This document shows, in pieces, positions 23,322-35,819 of a stretch of 64,000 bases of DNA (the first letter of the stretch is position 1; the number at the start of each line of letters is the position of its first letter). The position numbers and the translations under genes are program-made. The DNA is taken from positions 88,186,215 through 88,250,214 of the forward strand of contig CM018696.1 of the NCBI GenBank assembly GCA_009363875.1. Direction: 5' to 3'. The notes under the pieces are model-generated. The model ran no database searches. It saw only the letters and a program-made list of their open reading frames with translations, and was not told the origin of the DNA. This stretch comes from Mikania micrantha (lineage: Eukaryota; Streptophyta; Magnoliopsida; Asterales; Asteraceae).

Positions 23322-25430
23322 TTACATAACAAAAGACAAAACGAGTATGCATGACATTACTCCCACAAGAATGACATCCCGGTTCAAGCATATCGTTCCC
23401 GTGCCATTCGCACCACCGGTCGGTCGTTTAGTACTTGTTCCAAAGTCACCGGTCCCTTTGGCGTTAGCACTAGATGTGGGGCTACTAGCCGGAACACTAG
23501 CACTAGAAGAGTGCCCATATTGATAGAAAACTTGTGCATCTGTTGAATTGGGAGCCAAATGGAGAAGTTCTGCATAACATAATGAATTTTAAAATAAATA
23601 TAAGTTTTCTTTTTTTATATATACAAGTAACGTTGTTTTAATCCTATGACTTATGGTTTTAACAATTTTTTACTCATAGTTATAAAAAAAGGTATAAATT
23701 AGAATCCCACTCATATTATATATAAATGAAATTATTTGCCATCATTGATGGTCAAACTTAAAGCATAAAAATAAATTATCATCTTACGTTGCACTATAAA
23801 AAATTTTTTTAAGAAAAACACATGTCATCTTTTGATATATAATAACAAGATTAAATGTTATTTATAATTTTTATATATTTATTATTTATTATTTAATCAA
23901 CAGCCATGACGATTAAACATATAATTTTAACATAAGTTGTTATTTACAACTTATTGATTCATTTAATTTATTTAATACATGATTTTGTAACATGTATAAA
24001 AGAATTGTATAATTATGAGCCAAACCATACTTTTTGTAACCAGTGGATGAATCAGAAATTCACAACTTGGGTTGCAAAAAAAAATTGTAAACTTTTATAT
24101 ACATACATGATACAACCATAATTTACTAAAAATACAACCATAATTTAATAAACAAATCAAAGATACGTATCTTTATTAATAAAGATATATATAACAGGGT
24201 TGTGTTATTCACACACCCACCTCACCCACCCCACACCCCTTATACGCTGTATACGAGGCGTATAGGGGGATAATTATTGGGTGTCAGAATTTGTCAGTGC
24301 CATTGATTAGGGACCTATACGAGGCGTATAGACCTATACGCGTCGTATAGGTCCTATACGCGGCTCTATACGTGACCAATCATTGGGCGTCAGTGCCAAT
24401 GATTGGGACCTATACTAGTAGTATAGACCTATACGCGGGGCTATACGCCACATATAGGTCTATACGAGGCGTATAGGATCGGTGAGGGTGTTGAATTAAA
24501 AAAGAGGGGTGTGTGAATAACCAGTCCCATATAATAAGACCGGGTTCTATCTGTATTAAAAAAACATTATTTTTAAGGCAAACTCGTTCTGACCACTTGT
24601 TTATCTAGTCGAATCCAGACATTGTCACATCTCGTTAACGGTTACACTATCGGAACCTATATAACTAACTATATTATCATGATGGTTTTTAGTATTGAGC
24701 CCACATATCCACTTAAGTATTTAGGAAGGCTAACAAATGTACTTAATTACAATGTTTTAAAAACCGAAATTTCCAAAAAGTATCTAAATTCATCTAAAAA
24801 CAATTCAAAAAGTATTCAAATTCATCTAAAACAATATAAAAAGTACTCAAATTCTAATAGACTTTTTTAAATAAAAGTGCATAATAGGATTATGACATTG
24901 GCATGTTAAACACATAAAGTTCACGATCGCTTATAAAACCGAAATTCACTATCTTGTGTTTTTTTGAAACCGGGATTACCGGTTTTACCAATATAACCGG
25001 ATTAAACTGCTGGATGAGTTAGCGGAGGCCGGTTGAACCTGCAAGTTCGAACCAGTTTATAAAACATTGCTTAATTACCTGGGCATTTTGTAACATTGGC
25101 CGGGGCATGACAAACTGAAGGGAGGCCTAACGCAAGTGTGACATTGATTGTGAGACCTAAATCCGGATCATTTCTGTCTTTGATTACCACACACAAACAT
25201 TTCTTGTTGGTGTTCAACACTTGTTTCAAGCCACTACAACAATCTGGTGTTGGAGATTTAGCTTTGCCTCCAACGTACGCCAAACATGTCGCTAGTCCCA
25301 CCAACTGCTCGGTACACTCTTCCTTGTCCTTGTCGTCTGCACCCGATGTCACGTGGCAGACCAACACGAGGGTCGAAAGTACGAACCCGAACCAGAACCA
25401 GAACATAACACCGGTTCTTTGTAAAGCCAT
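23322..25430 (-). CDS. GPI-anchored non-specific lipid-transfer protein (LTPG, YLS3-like), 2 exons
   Basis: 199 aa from exons 25079-25430 and 23322-23569 (minus strand), GT-AG intron of 1509 bp. An N-terminal signal peptide (residues ~1-29, hydrophobic, Phe/Trp-rich) is followed by the eight-cysteine motif: C39, C49, CC64-65, C78-x-C80, C107 and C116. The second exon begins with LLHLAPNSTDAQVFYQY, typical of the YLS3-like branch. A Ser/Ala/Gly/Thr-rich linker and a C-terminal hydrophobic tail (VILVGVMSCILVLSFVM) fit a GPI-anchor signal. Such proteins sit on the outer plasma membrane and cell wall and bind or export lipids for cuticle and related surface layers. The intron holds a MITE at 24197-24528. 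The gene looks intact. Confidence 0.92.
24197..24528. mobile_element. MITE made of TATACG palindromes inside the LTPG intron
   Basis: Perfect 15-bp inverted ends GTTATTCACACACCC (24204-24218) and GGGTGTGTGAATAAC (24507-24521), extended by GGG/CCC at the tips. The body is GC-richer than the intron and contains many copies of CTATACGAGGCGTATAG-like palindromes. Target duplication not clear. Confidence 0.75.
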
Positions 25431-28171
25431 TGAAATGAGAGGGTCGGTCAGGGATGAGTTGAACTGAAGTAGCTAGTAGCTATTGGGTTTTGTTGAAGAT
25501 GGAGTTTTGTGTTTAAATAGCGGTTTCTTTACATTCAAGTCGAGACAAAATCCAGAGCCATCTTCAACATGAAATTTTAAAGAATGATCGGTCTTTTTAT
25601 TATTATTTATTTGTTTAAAATTCAAACTCTAGCTTTTTCCAGAATATATTGTCATAATATATATATATATATATTTATTTACTTGACTTTAGTGATGGTG
25701 ACTAGAAGTTTGCAAATCAGTTCATTAACCTCTCGAAAACTGATTTACTAATAACCGAACCGATTAATCGTTTAACAAATTTAAAATGTTTTGAGCATAA
25801 ATGGCTTTTCAAGTTCTAAAAGCAAAACCAATCTGATATTGAAATTGGTTAAAATAACATGTTTTTTTACTTAAGTGGACTGATTAGTTAGATTTAAGAA
25901 AAAAAGGCTGATAATGAGTTTTGTCACTTGAAATCTCAAACTGATTCTAAATTGCTGGTGTTTTCAAAAACCTAAAACCGATGCAAAAAAGTTGATTTAA
26001 AAAAACGGTATCAATTTAGTTAACTATTTCTTTTTTGTGCATGTCTACAAGTGAATACACACACATATATGGATGAGGGAGGCACCCAAACTTATGAGAA
26101 AATCTAAAACCTTTAATACATGAGACGAGTAATAGAGCGATTATTTAGGTATAATATCTGAAATGAGATTAGTTCTAATTTTTTTCACATGTTTAAGAAA
26201 AATATGATATGATATTAGGTGATACATGTCTAAGTACTAATATTAGTTTACTTGTATCAAAATAAAAAATATTAATATGTTATTTATAAAATTAAAATGT
26301 TTTCTAAATATCTCTACTATTCACATGACATAACAAACATAATCATATTTATATTATTAACATTTTTTATATATGAATCTAGTCGAGTAATGAAAATATA
26401 CATCGACTTACATACCAATACCTATGATAGTAAAAAAAAAAAAAAAAAAACTTAATCATTCTATCCAGAATACATAATATAAGAGCTTGGAGTATTAAAT
26501 AACATGAATCCATAAAATGTGTCATGACATAATTAATACTATCTAGGAAGTTATTATTTCATACTAAGTTGTTATAAATGTAGTTATTTCACGATAGTTT
26601 TTTAAGTTAAGTTTAAACTTAGATTCCAGTAGTTGTATCTCAACGGGTAATTTGTAACCACATAACATCACAGACGAGGACAACGGGACTTGTAGGTATA
26701 CCCGTTAACCAAATGAGCAATAACTAATGAGTACCTAAACGAACATGAGAGACTAGATACCAGAAGACTGAATTTACAACATAAATATTGCCCCAATAAT
26801 ACAATTGTGTCGTACCATTATGGAAGAAGATTCGGCCAACATGTGGACTTCCACGGGAATAAAAAAAGATGAGAATATATGAAATATGGAACGAAACCCC
26901 AAGGAAAAATAACCGAGTCTTTTTGAGGAAGAAAGGACGTTTTTTTTCTGTATTTAACAAAAAGTAAATCTTATTTACTAACTCAATTCAATAAAAAAAT
27001 AATAAACAAATCGAAATATCTCATAATCAACCATTTCGAAATAAGAAAATCCCTCTTTTTACTTGTTGGAATTGAGATTTTAGATTCAGATATATCATAT
27101 CTTGCCATGTGGTCATGAATTTGGTGAGAACGAAGGTAGTGCGTATTATGAACTCCTTGAAAAAGGTGCAACGTGAAAGTGGGCATGGAGTTGAAGCACT
27201 TCACCAACCCACTAAGGTTTGTGGTAGGACATGACCATGAGCTTTTAGATGTTACATTTTTATTATCTTACAAATGATGTCATGCTTCGTTGGATGACAA
27301 ACGTCAACTGTAACTCTAAGCAAATGTTTCTAAAACTTGATTGATTCATATGGTGTGTTGCGATTTGAATACGAATTCAAGAGATAAAATGTTTGACTGG
27401 ATATAAAAAGAAACGAAAATTAATATGTGCGTTGCAACTAAACAGTTATGAATGCTGAATTGTATATAGACAACAATATTGGGTCATATACGTTGCAGCA
27501 TATAAAATTTAAAAAGAATTAAAACATAGATATACAACACTATTGTTCCCAATTAATACGTTTAGGTATATGAATAATTTTTATCCGTTTAAAATAATAA
27601 ATTTAGTTTAAGTTAGAGTGAGTTGTAAGTAACAAATAGTTTATTTGCATAATATTTAATAATTTTATCATCAAATATATTATTAATAATTTTTATCCAT
27701 TTGAATCTATTCAATCTCATAGTTTTCATGCTACTCGTCTTGACCCGTATTGTGTTAAGATGTTCCTCTCATCTCAACTCAACTCATTATAAGTTATAAT
27801 TTTATCTGTTTCAAATTTTCAACCCAAAATATAATAGTTTCTTACTTAGACTAAACAATTTCTCTTTCTTTTTTTTTTTAAGCCAACATAGTCAGTTTTA
27901 AGTGTTTAAACTTTAAATGATATTTTTCACCCCTCGAGCCAATAATGGCGATCATAAAAAACCAATAATTAATGAAACGTGGTTAGTGGAATATCTTGTA
28001 TAAAGTTTTAAACAAATATGTTGTCACATTTGATAAAAGAAAATCTATTTATTTTTATATTCTTTACGATATAACACTGATGACACTCATTGTCATAAAA
28101 AACAATGATTTACATGTATCTTTGAAAGCAAAATTGTTAAGCATTAGCTATATACGTCGGTTTACTCAACT
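25431..28171. other. AT-rich intergenic DNA upstream of the LTPG gene
   Basis: The first few hundred bases must hold the LTPG promoter. A (TA)n run lies near 25658-25675 and a poly-A run near 26432-26450. No other gene is supported; short frames at 26724-27207 show no domain. Confidence 0.35.
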
Positions 28172-28179
28172 GCTATAAG

Positions 28180-28946
28180 CAGTGGCGGATCCAGGATTTT
28201 TTTCAGTGGGTTCACCATTTTCCGACTTTTTAATTAAATAGAACCGGACATAAAAATTTCCGGGTTGGGTTGACGGTTTTGGTCTTGTAATGTTCTTTAT
28301 GTAATAACAGTGCGATATATTAAGTCAAAGATTAAAATTACAAAACGTCGTCATTAAAGAGTTCGAAGGTACATAGTAATTTTCGTTTAAGAATTCTGAG
28401 CTCCAGACCAAGCGGGAGTCAAGGGGGTCACGCGCCCTTGTAGGGTCCAAGGTGGCGGTCATGCTGGCCATTTAGCAGGCATGGGTCAAGGGGGCAATGA
28501 CTGTTGTAGGGTTCGGGGCAGCGCCCCGAAACCTAAACGAAATTTGCTATGTTTGTATGATCAAAATTAACTTGATCCGAGGGTTCAACTATTAATATCT
28601 ACCATTTTGTTTGCTAAGTTTATATAACCGGAAAGTGATTTTAACATGATCATATAGAAATTTAATAATCGATTATCAAGATTTCTCTAACAAAGATCAC
28701 TTGTCTCAATCAAGTTGACAAATTTCTGTACAGAAATTTAATGGGTTCACCCTATTGTTTAACTCCTAAAAATTATATTAAGAATTCACTCATAAAAAAT
28801 TTTAATGGGTTCATCTCAGGATTCACCCCTAAAATATTAATGGGTTCACCCTATTGTTTAACTCTTTCAAAAAAAAATTTCCTACTAACAAGTCGAAACT
28901 CGGTGGGTTCCTGTGAACCCATTGTCATAAGCTACATCCGCCACTG
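28180..28946. mobile_element. hAT-type non-autonomous element of the CAGTGGCGGA class
   Basis: Starts CAGTGGCGGATCCAGG and ends CATCCGCCACTG. Flanks GCTATAAG (28172-28179) and GCTGTAAG (28947-28954) are an 8-bp duplication with one mismatch. The right part holds two copies of ATGGGTTCACCCTATTGTTT. Related to the element at 22081-23021. No transposase. Confidence 0.8.
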
Positions 28947-28954
28947 GCTGTAAG

Positions 28955-29337
28955 GGTTGATATTGGCTATCAAACCAAGTTGAAACGAAATATTGTTGTA
29001 TAAATTCGAAGGTTACATAAGTTACTTTAGGGTCGTCTCTAAAAGATTAGGTGTCCTGCGCAAATACTAAAAATGGGCCCCTGTATGTGTGTGATAATTC
29101 GTTTGTAACTAAATTTGAAGTGAGCTTGTTTGTTTTATTATCTAAATTTTAAATTGTAATGAGTTATTGAGTCAAATGTTGAAGTAACAATTTTTTTTAA
29201 CTTTTATAAAATTCGTAACTGGGTTAAATATATTTTAAAAATTGAATTGTATATTACGTGTTTGTTGTAAAATAAATTAATACATGAGTTTATTTAAACC
29301 ATGCAATATGCATTCATTTTAATTAGATAACCTTTTG

Positions 29338-29338
<1 letters not shown>
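28955..29338. other. AT-rich spacer
   Basis: Nothing recognised. Confidence 0.3.

Positions 29339-29388
<50 letters not shown>
29339..29388. repeat. (TA)n microsatellite
   Basis: About 25 uninterrupted TA units, followed by GGGAAAGG. Confidence 0.98.
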
Positions 29389-29391
<3 letters not shown>

Positions 29392-29438
29392 AAAGGTTTA
29401 AAAATAACCCTTATCTTTTGTTACAACCAAATAACTAT

Positions 29439-29617
29439 CGGGCGAGGTCTCTGGTGCAAGTCCAGGATGGCCCAGCTGCGCCAGGGAAAAGAATAGAAGA
29501 AGCGTCTGACTCCTTCATGCATGCTCCACTTGGCTTGGGGGGTTTAGCTCAGTTGGTAGAGCTCCGCTCTTGCAATTAGGTCGTTGCGATTACGGGTTGG
29601 ATGTCTAATTGTCTAGT
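29439..29617 (+). other. Nuclear plastid insert (NUPT): trnI-GAU exon 2 to trnA-UGC intron
   Basis: The order matches the rRNA-operon spacer of the plastid inverted repeat, recalled from general knowledge of chloroplast genomes. It comprises the end of the trnI intron plus its 3' exon (GTCCAGGATGGCCCA), the short trnI-trnA spacer (CATGCATGCTCCACTTGGCT), trnA exon 1, and the start of the trnA group II intron. Several substitutions, including GATATAGCTC to TTTAGCTC, show it has aged in the nucleus. Confidence 0.85.
29537..29575 (+). pseudogene. trnA-UGC: Partial plastid-derived trnA-UGC (5' exon only)
   Basis: TTAGCTCAGTTGGTAGAGC and the anticodon-loop region CTCTTGCAA are retained. The acceptor stem start is altered and the 3' exon is absent, because the insert stops inside the intron. 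Not expected to give a functional tRNA. Confidence 0.8.
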
Positions 29618-29874
29618 CATCCATAATATCAAACAAGTCATTTTCGTCTTTGGTAATTTTACCAAGGGCTATAGTCATCGTAATCCTCCTATTCAACTAC
29701 TTCGACCATTTCCGAACACCTCATAGTATTTTCGGGGCGTCCAAAGAGTCGATCATTTCTGCATGATTTTTTTCTGGTGCACTACCCCTTACAATGGGTT
29801 TCGGAGATAAAAATCCTTTATTGGCATTGGCCCATAAATTCAATGGTTACTTTAAAAAGCAAGTGCATAGGATC
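29618..29874. other. Unassigned spacer
   Basis: About 250 bases between the plastid insert and the foldback element. No feature recognised. Confidence 0.3.
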
Positions 29875-30321
29875 GTGTCACGTGTCATTTTTTTAATATA
29901 AAGGGCATTTATGACATTTTGTAACCACTCAAAAAACTAGAATTAACATGGTGGTGAAAAGTGTCACCATCTACTATATTTTAATAAATCTAATTTTTTA
30001 TATAAAGTTTGCCCTCTCCTTTTTTAAACATTAATAACTTTTTTATACTATATTTTTTTTTAAAAAAAATTGCACCACCATTTTTTGAAAGAGAAAAATG
30101 AGACAGGCATAATGGTGCAATTTTTTTTAAAAAAATAATATAGTATAAAAAGTTATTAATGTTTAAAAAAGGAGGAGGTAAACTTTATATAAAAAAATTA
30201 GATTTATTAAAATATATTAGATGGTGACACTTGTCACCACTATGTTAATTCTAGCTTTTGAGTAGTTACAAATGTCATAAATGCCCTTTATATTAAAAAA
30301 AAAAGAAAATGACATGTGACA
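29875..30321. mobile_element. Large foldback element with ~200-bp arms
   Basis: Left arm 29875-30070 and right arm about 30120-30321 are near-perfect reverse complements, with short variation in A/T runs. A ~45-bp centre includes a second small inverted pair (GCACCACCATT / AATGGTGC). The right tip TGACATGTGACA overlaps the first 7 bases of LTR A1. Confidence 0.85.
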
Positions 30322-30338
30322 GTCGCATACAAGAATTT

Positions 30339-30354
30339 ACGTCATCAATGACGT
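30339..30354. promoter_or_regulatory. Inverted TGACGT pair at the start of LTR A
   Basis: ACGTCA-TCAA-TGACGT, a perfect inverted repeat of the core bound by TGA-type bZIP factors (as-1/ocs-like). The same arrangement occurs in the LTR A starts at 50151 and 50371. Confidence 0.5.
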
Positions 30355-30533
30355 GAGCACATTTGATTGTTCTAAAAATCCACGTTGATTTAACAATCGT
30401 AATTATTACAGGTTGATAGTAGGTGAGAAATGATGAACGTGGGCGAAAACCGTGTACAAAATGGAGTCCTGGATTGCCCGGAATCGAAAAACGAAGAAAA
30501 ATTTCTAAGTATTGGATTTCTGGCCTCGTCGCG

Positions 30534-30655
30534 GTACGCGATGGAGGAGTTGAGCTTCCATAGCGGTACGCGATGCATGAAAAATATCTGAAATTCCCGA
30601 AAAGCTTCGCGGTACGCGAAGCCCAAATTGGTCTCCCGCCGCGGTACGCGACGGG
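30534..30655. promoter_or_regulatory. CGCG-GTA-CGCG dyads in LTR A
   Basis: Four copies. The best is 30604-30622 with an 8-bp stem GCTTCGCG. The copy at 30635-30655 keeps CCCG/CGGG outer pairing around one mismatch. Also present in LTR A2 at 50585-50712. Confidence 0.6.
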
Positions 30656-32465
30656 TGAGGCGGTGGAGAAATCTGATCCTTTTATCAGATTTTCATGCAG
30701 AATATGATATTCTTCTTCCTCTCGCTTCTGTTTCAATTCCAGACGAATAAACACACACTTCTACCATCTAAATTCATTTTTCAAGCCCTCTGAACGCAAG
30801 GATCGCACCCGGGAACGTGTTTTCAAGTCCTGATCGTCGTTTTAGCCGCAGATATCCGTCAGATTAGGTAATGATCCGTTTAAACCTTCTAGTTTGATTT
30901 TGATTGATTAGATCTTGATTTTGAACGTAATGACATAGTTAGGATTGTTGATTATTGCCTAGATGATGGCTAGGATTGATTATAAACGAAGAACATGAAG
31001 TTTTAACGGTTAAATCCTTGTTTTGATCTGTTGTAATGCCCGGTTTGCATGAAATCATACCCATGATTATAATGGTTTAACCCATTTGATTATGACAATG
31101 TAGGTGATTAGTTGGATTAATCCTTGAAATGCAAGGTTAAATCCAAATGTTTCAAACTAATCACAATCATTAACATACTCATTAGAACAATTATCTGATG
31201 TTTATGATAACAGTCAGATTAGTATGTTAAACTTGGTTATTACACCTATTATGATACTACATTGTGATATTTCATGATAATTGGGTATTCAATAATAAGG
31301 ATTGATCATTCCTAAGCCATTAAGTTATCTAGAAACTGTTACAGTATCATAATCAACATCATTAACTATCTGGTTAATCCAAGATTATTCTGATTAATCA
31401 AGAGTGTCATCAACTTTGTATTAGGAATCTAATGCAATGTAGGTTCCTACATTATCATACATTATATGATATAACATTAAATTAACTAATTACATAACTA
31501 ATAATAGTTTGATGACTTTTAAAGCAATGTCTTTGACATTGAACGTTCAGAAAGATCTAATCAGTAAACTAAAACATAAACGACTCATTAAATATAAATG
31601 AATGCAGAATCATTTCTCTATTATCATTTTGGAGATATTCTGCTACATCTATAATATCAGGTGAGTTTCGTACGACCCCTTTTCTTTTTAATCTTTTATA
31701 AGCATCGGGGTAGCGCTGTAAAACTTTTCAAAACTATATGATATGTATCACTGTTATCTGTGTGATTGCATGTGATTGGTTGGAACTTGTGGATTTCATG
31801 GGATTTTTGCCCTGAGAACAGAACACTATCACAGAACTTAAGTCCTCATTTCTGAACTGTATCTAGTGAACCCATGTGTGGCCGAACGGGGAAACATTGA
31901 TAGTACTATCGGCTGACCACCCATTTGCTGGGAGGATTGCATCTCCCCTTGTGTGAATGTTTGTTTCCTGTTTTTAGACTGCTTAATGTTGTGATAGACA
32001 TTAAGATAATGAGGCATTAAGATGCTATCGACGGGTAGTATCTTGTAGAACTATATCGTCAGAAAGGAACTAGATACGGGTCCCATGGTTATCTTGAACT
32101 GAACATTTTGAGAACTTATAATTACATATCATATCATATTGTGGAACTTGAACTTATGAACTCACCAGCTTTGTGCTGACGTTTTCAAACTTAAACCTTT
32201 TTGCAGGGAAACAGTGATCGTTAGTGAGGCAGCACTTCAAACACTAGTAATTAAATAAGTCGGTTGTGTAATAAACTTAGTTGTAAATTTCGGTACTGAA
32301 TGTAATTATGAAGCCCTGTAATGTATTTATTTTAAGTTAATCTGTGTGCTTTTGTGATATCGGTTCAAGTAAGTCAACCCTCATCTCTGAGACATCACCA
32401 CTATGCTTCCGCGACCATTAGAGTGACATCATCAACAGGTGACGAGGGGTGGGGGTGTGACAGGG

Positions 32466-32482
32466 TGGTATCAGAGCCACAG
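32466..32482 (+). other. Primer-binding site, family A
   Basis: TGGTATCAGAGCCA is complementary to the 3' end of plant initiator tRNA-Met. It lies three bases after the LTR. Confidence 0.93.
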
Positions 32483-32814
32483 GTTATAGAGAATTAGGTT
32501 GACTTAGAGACCTAGACTATAACCATAGGCTCGAATAGTAACACAGAGAGCACCGAACATTAATAATGAACAACACTTGTTTTAAATGAAGCCAGAATAA
32601 TCAGGTGGTACGAATTCCCGTTATGAGTGGCCAGCATAACTGAAATTCGCAACACGTGTGCGTTCTTGTTTAATTTAATTCAAGCAGAACATTAATAACT
32701 ATATGGACGAATAGTTGTTCTGAGATAGGAAGAAGCATCATATCATGTACATATTAAATATTGTTATTTAATATTTATGTCATGATACTGATTAGAAATT
32801 TTTATTGTACAACG

Positions 32815-33575
32815 ATGGCCGATTGAGGCGAACAGTACATCTACCAGAGATTTCCTCACGTGGTTGTGGATGGTATTCCAAGCTCTAGCTCAGGTTCAGA
32901 TTCGGATCCTTCAGAGGCGTCGACTGCAGCCTCACGGGCTCCATCTATAGTGCCACAGGCACCACCAGCATCACCACACCCACTGGCAGACCCTAGACCA
33001 GTTACACCACCACCAGCAGCACCGGTAGCATCACACGGTCATTCTCAGCCTCGTGCTGAGAATGTAGCAGCTGAGAGACAACATAGTCCTTCACCACAGC
33101 GAGTCCCTGCTTGGGATGGACTCAGGAGGATGCGGGGTCAAGCCCGCAAAACCACGGGATTATCTCACCGGAAGCAGTTGGCTCCCAGGGACGAGTTTCA
33201 TGCTATACACGAGGTGGGAGAATCCTCCCATCAGGCAGAGCTGAGAGCACAGTTGCAGCAAGTTACTCAGAACTTGCAGGGGACACAGCAGAGCTTGCAG
33301 CAGTGTCAGGCTACGGTTGAGGATACGCGTATGACCATATTGGAGATCCTCACTTCTCACTTGACCTTGATGGATCAAGTGAAGGCTTTGGACACCGACA
33401 CTCGAGCATGGAGGACCGCGATTGATGATAGATTGAAGATGACCTGGGTACAGATTATGCTTGCTGCATTTTGGCAGCAAGTGGCATGGGTGACTGAGCA
33501 ATGGATGTGGGTGAGAGAGAGAGTGACAAAGTTTTTGGCATGGTTGGGAGTAGTGAGTACTGAGACCAGGATGAT
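32815..33575 (+). pseudogene. Extra pre-gag ORF of family A, 5' part (split by element C)
   Basis: Unrecognised protein ahead of gag. An ATG at 32815 is followed in frame by a TGA at codon 4; the frame is then open to the TSD at 33571. Residues ~17-100 are Ser, Pro and Ala rich (low complexity). About 120-170 is Gln-rich and coiled-coil-like (LRAQLQQVTQNLQGTQQSLQ). About 200-250 is Trp-rich and amphipathic. Without element C and one TSD copy, the frame continues at 46951 into a hydrophobic stretch and stops at 47017 (276 codons in all, counting the internal and final stops). A second copy begins at 63962 with no early stop, and its codon differences are mostly synonymous. Position resembles the extra ORF1 of Ogre/Tat elements, but the pol here is chromoviral. 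Function unknown. Confidence 0.65.
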
Positions 33576-34599
33576 TGTCACACCCCGAGCCGGCGGGAAC
33601 GGATCGGGTTTTCCCGTCGGGCGGAAGGTTCCCGGGGCGCGATATCTTTGAATGATAATCAAATGATCAGATTGTTTACATAGCACATGAGATATAAATG
33701 AGAAATGCTAATCATGACATGAAATAGAATTACAAAGTTAAATTACATTGTACTTCATAATTTAACTAAGTAAATCTAATCAAAAAGAATCAATGAGTTT
33801 ATATCTTGATCTGTACAAGATATACAAAAGTGATTCAGTATTCTGTCATATCAGAATGTATGCAATCAAAAGAAAGCTAGGTCTTCTATGAGTCCACTAG
33901 CTTATCATTTGCATATAGTGTCTACACCTGTCCGTCACCTGAGAAAACATGTAATTTAAACAAAGTCAACACTAGGTTGGTGAGTTCATAAGTAAGTTAA
34001 TGTAAAACCTTGATTCATTCACATGCACATTCACAATGATAATATGTTACTCGTATGATTGTCTGATTCACTTGTTCATCCAATGGCTCCTCAATAGTTA
34101 TAGTCACAAGTACTATATCATCCTAGTAGTGTTGCTTATATATAGGGCATATGTAAGGGAACTAAGCCCTAGCCAACATCCCACCACAACACCACTAGAA
34201 CTCCACACTACTTGTAATACAACTATTGATTTCCATTCTCAATTCACATGTTATCTCTTCCTTGATCACCTGTGTTCTCATGTATAGAATAATAATATGA
34301 TAACGTGGTAATTATCAAACCTAAGTTTTGATAACCAATATATGTGTTAAGGATATTAGATTTATTAAATCCATTCCTTAGATTATTCTATAGTTGTGGG
34401 GTTAACTGTTGTTTCACTTCTAAATATTAAAAGTGTTAGTTAACTGTTCATCATGTGTCTCCAAATGTAGCGTATAGAATCCGAATGGAATCCATTTTAA
34501 ATCCTCACGTAATCAGATTAAAATGCATTCCATTCTCTCCTATCCCGCCGTGTGATCCCAAAGTTTCCGTGTGGGATTGTATCATGTGATTAACAAAGT

Positions 34600-34920
34600 C
34601 GAATAAGAACTTGTCTTATTACGTTATGATAATCGGGTGTAAATGACAAGAATCCCATGAAGTTACGTTATCATGACCGTCATTCACTGTAAATGATAAG
34701 AATCGTCATTTACTGAATCCATGTGTTCCCAAAGTATCCGTGTGGGAATGTTCTCGTGTGTTTAACAAAGTCGAATAAGAACTTGTCTTATTACATTATG
34801 TTAATTATGTGTAAATGATAAGAATCCCATGAAGTTACGTTATCATGATCATCATTTACTGTAAATGATAAGAATCCCATGAAGTTACGTTATCATGATC
34901 ATCATTTACTGCAATCCGTG
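34600..34920. repeat. Tandem subrepeats in LTR C
   Basis: Diverged units built from GTAAATGATAAGAATCCCAT followed by GAAGTTACGTTATCATGA and CATTTACTG, two adjacent copies being nearly identical at 34810-34910. GATCCCAAAG / TGGGATTGT words recur between them. Also at 43696-44016 in the right LTR. Confidence 0.75.
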
Positions 34921-35819
34921 TGATCCCAAAGTCTCAATGAGGGATTGTTCTCGTTATGCTTATGTGTAAACTGTCTAGGTATTTGCTCATGTGAAAATAA
35001 CTAAGTGTTATAAGCTATTATCTTATAACTAAGTTATTCTAATGTGTTGATGATTAAGAAATTACATTATCATAATCATCTGAGTTTCCCTGTTATCTCA
35101 TAATCATACAAGCATGCATACAATGATATATGATAATAAACAATTTAATATCATTTAATCAGAGTATAATTAACATGTTAAGTAAAACTTTTAAATAAAT
35201 AAAAGTAAACATGTTTCTCAGCCCCGAGAGTTAAAATCAGTTAAGATTAAAAGTAAAAGGGGCATATGAACTCACCTTGTAGTAGTAGGGTTGACTTAGC
35301 TTAAAAGAAAGAAGACACGCGCTCTTGATTGTTCTTGTGATAGTTTTCACGTTCCTGTATTGATATCACGTTGTATGAAACCTATAAGTATTGATTATAC
35401 TTGATTTGCGTGTGTGCGTGTGTGTTAGCCTTGAATTGGCTAACACCCGTAGGTCACAGTCATCATTCGGCCCAGTGAACTTGTTATGATTCTTCCTTGA
35501 CAACACTTAACCACATTAGGTTATGGTTGATGTACCTTGTTATTGATTTTATACTCATCTTGACTTAATGTATTGTTGTTAAAATTTCTAAGTATAAAAT
35601 TTAGGCTTTTCATGAAAGATTATCAATCTTTAAGGTAGTGGGTTTAACTAAGTGTTATAGTTTTCAAATTTGTATCAACATTTCCCACTTATCACCTTTG
35701 TATTAAATACACTTAGTACATGATTTAATTACATCTCGAGCTTGATTGTTGATTCGTTTAGGTGTTAGGCTAAATCATTATTCACATGGACCAAATGTCA
35801 CTCCTTTTAGTCGATTAAG

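Larger units (their letters stand above)
30315..32462 (+). mobile_element. Family A 5' LTR (A1), 2.15 kb
   Basis: Starts TGTGACAGTCGC and ends GGTGTGACA immediately before a primer-binding site. The start is confirmed by copies at 50151 (right after a polypurine tract) and 50371. It contains an inverted pair of TGACGT near its start and four CGCG-GTA-CGCG dyads at 30530-30660. Open frames on its minus strand (30293-30754) are non-coding LTR sequence. Confidence 0.9.

Noticed and set aside
26724..27207. Possible small genes upstream of the LTPG gene
   Set aside because: No domain, no convincing splice signals, and base composition of intergenic DNA.
29521..29600. A working nuclear tRNA-Ala gene
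   Set aside because: The anticodon is followed by plastid group II intron sequence and there is no 3' exon, so it is a plastid fragment.
30293..30754. 153-codon minus-strand frame, with copies at 50298-50810
   Set aside because: Antisense LTR A sequence, begins at GTG, and is rich in codons from the CGCG dyads. No protein motif.
32860..33651. Reading the 263-codon frame as a gene starting at 32860
   Set aside because: The codon at 32860 is GTG, not ATG, and the frame runs past 33575 only into element C. The natural start is the in-frame ATG at 32815.
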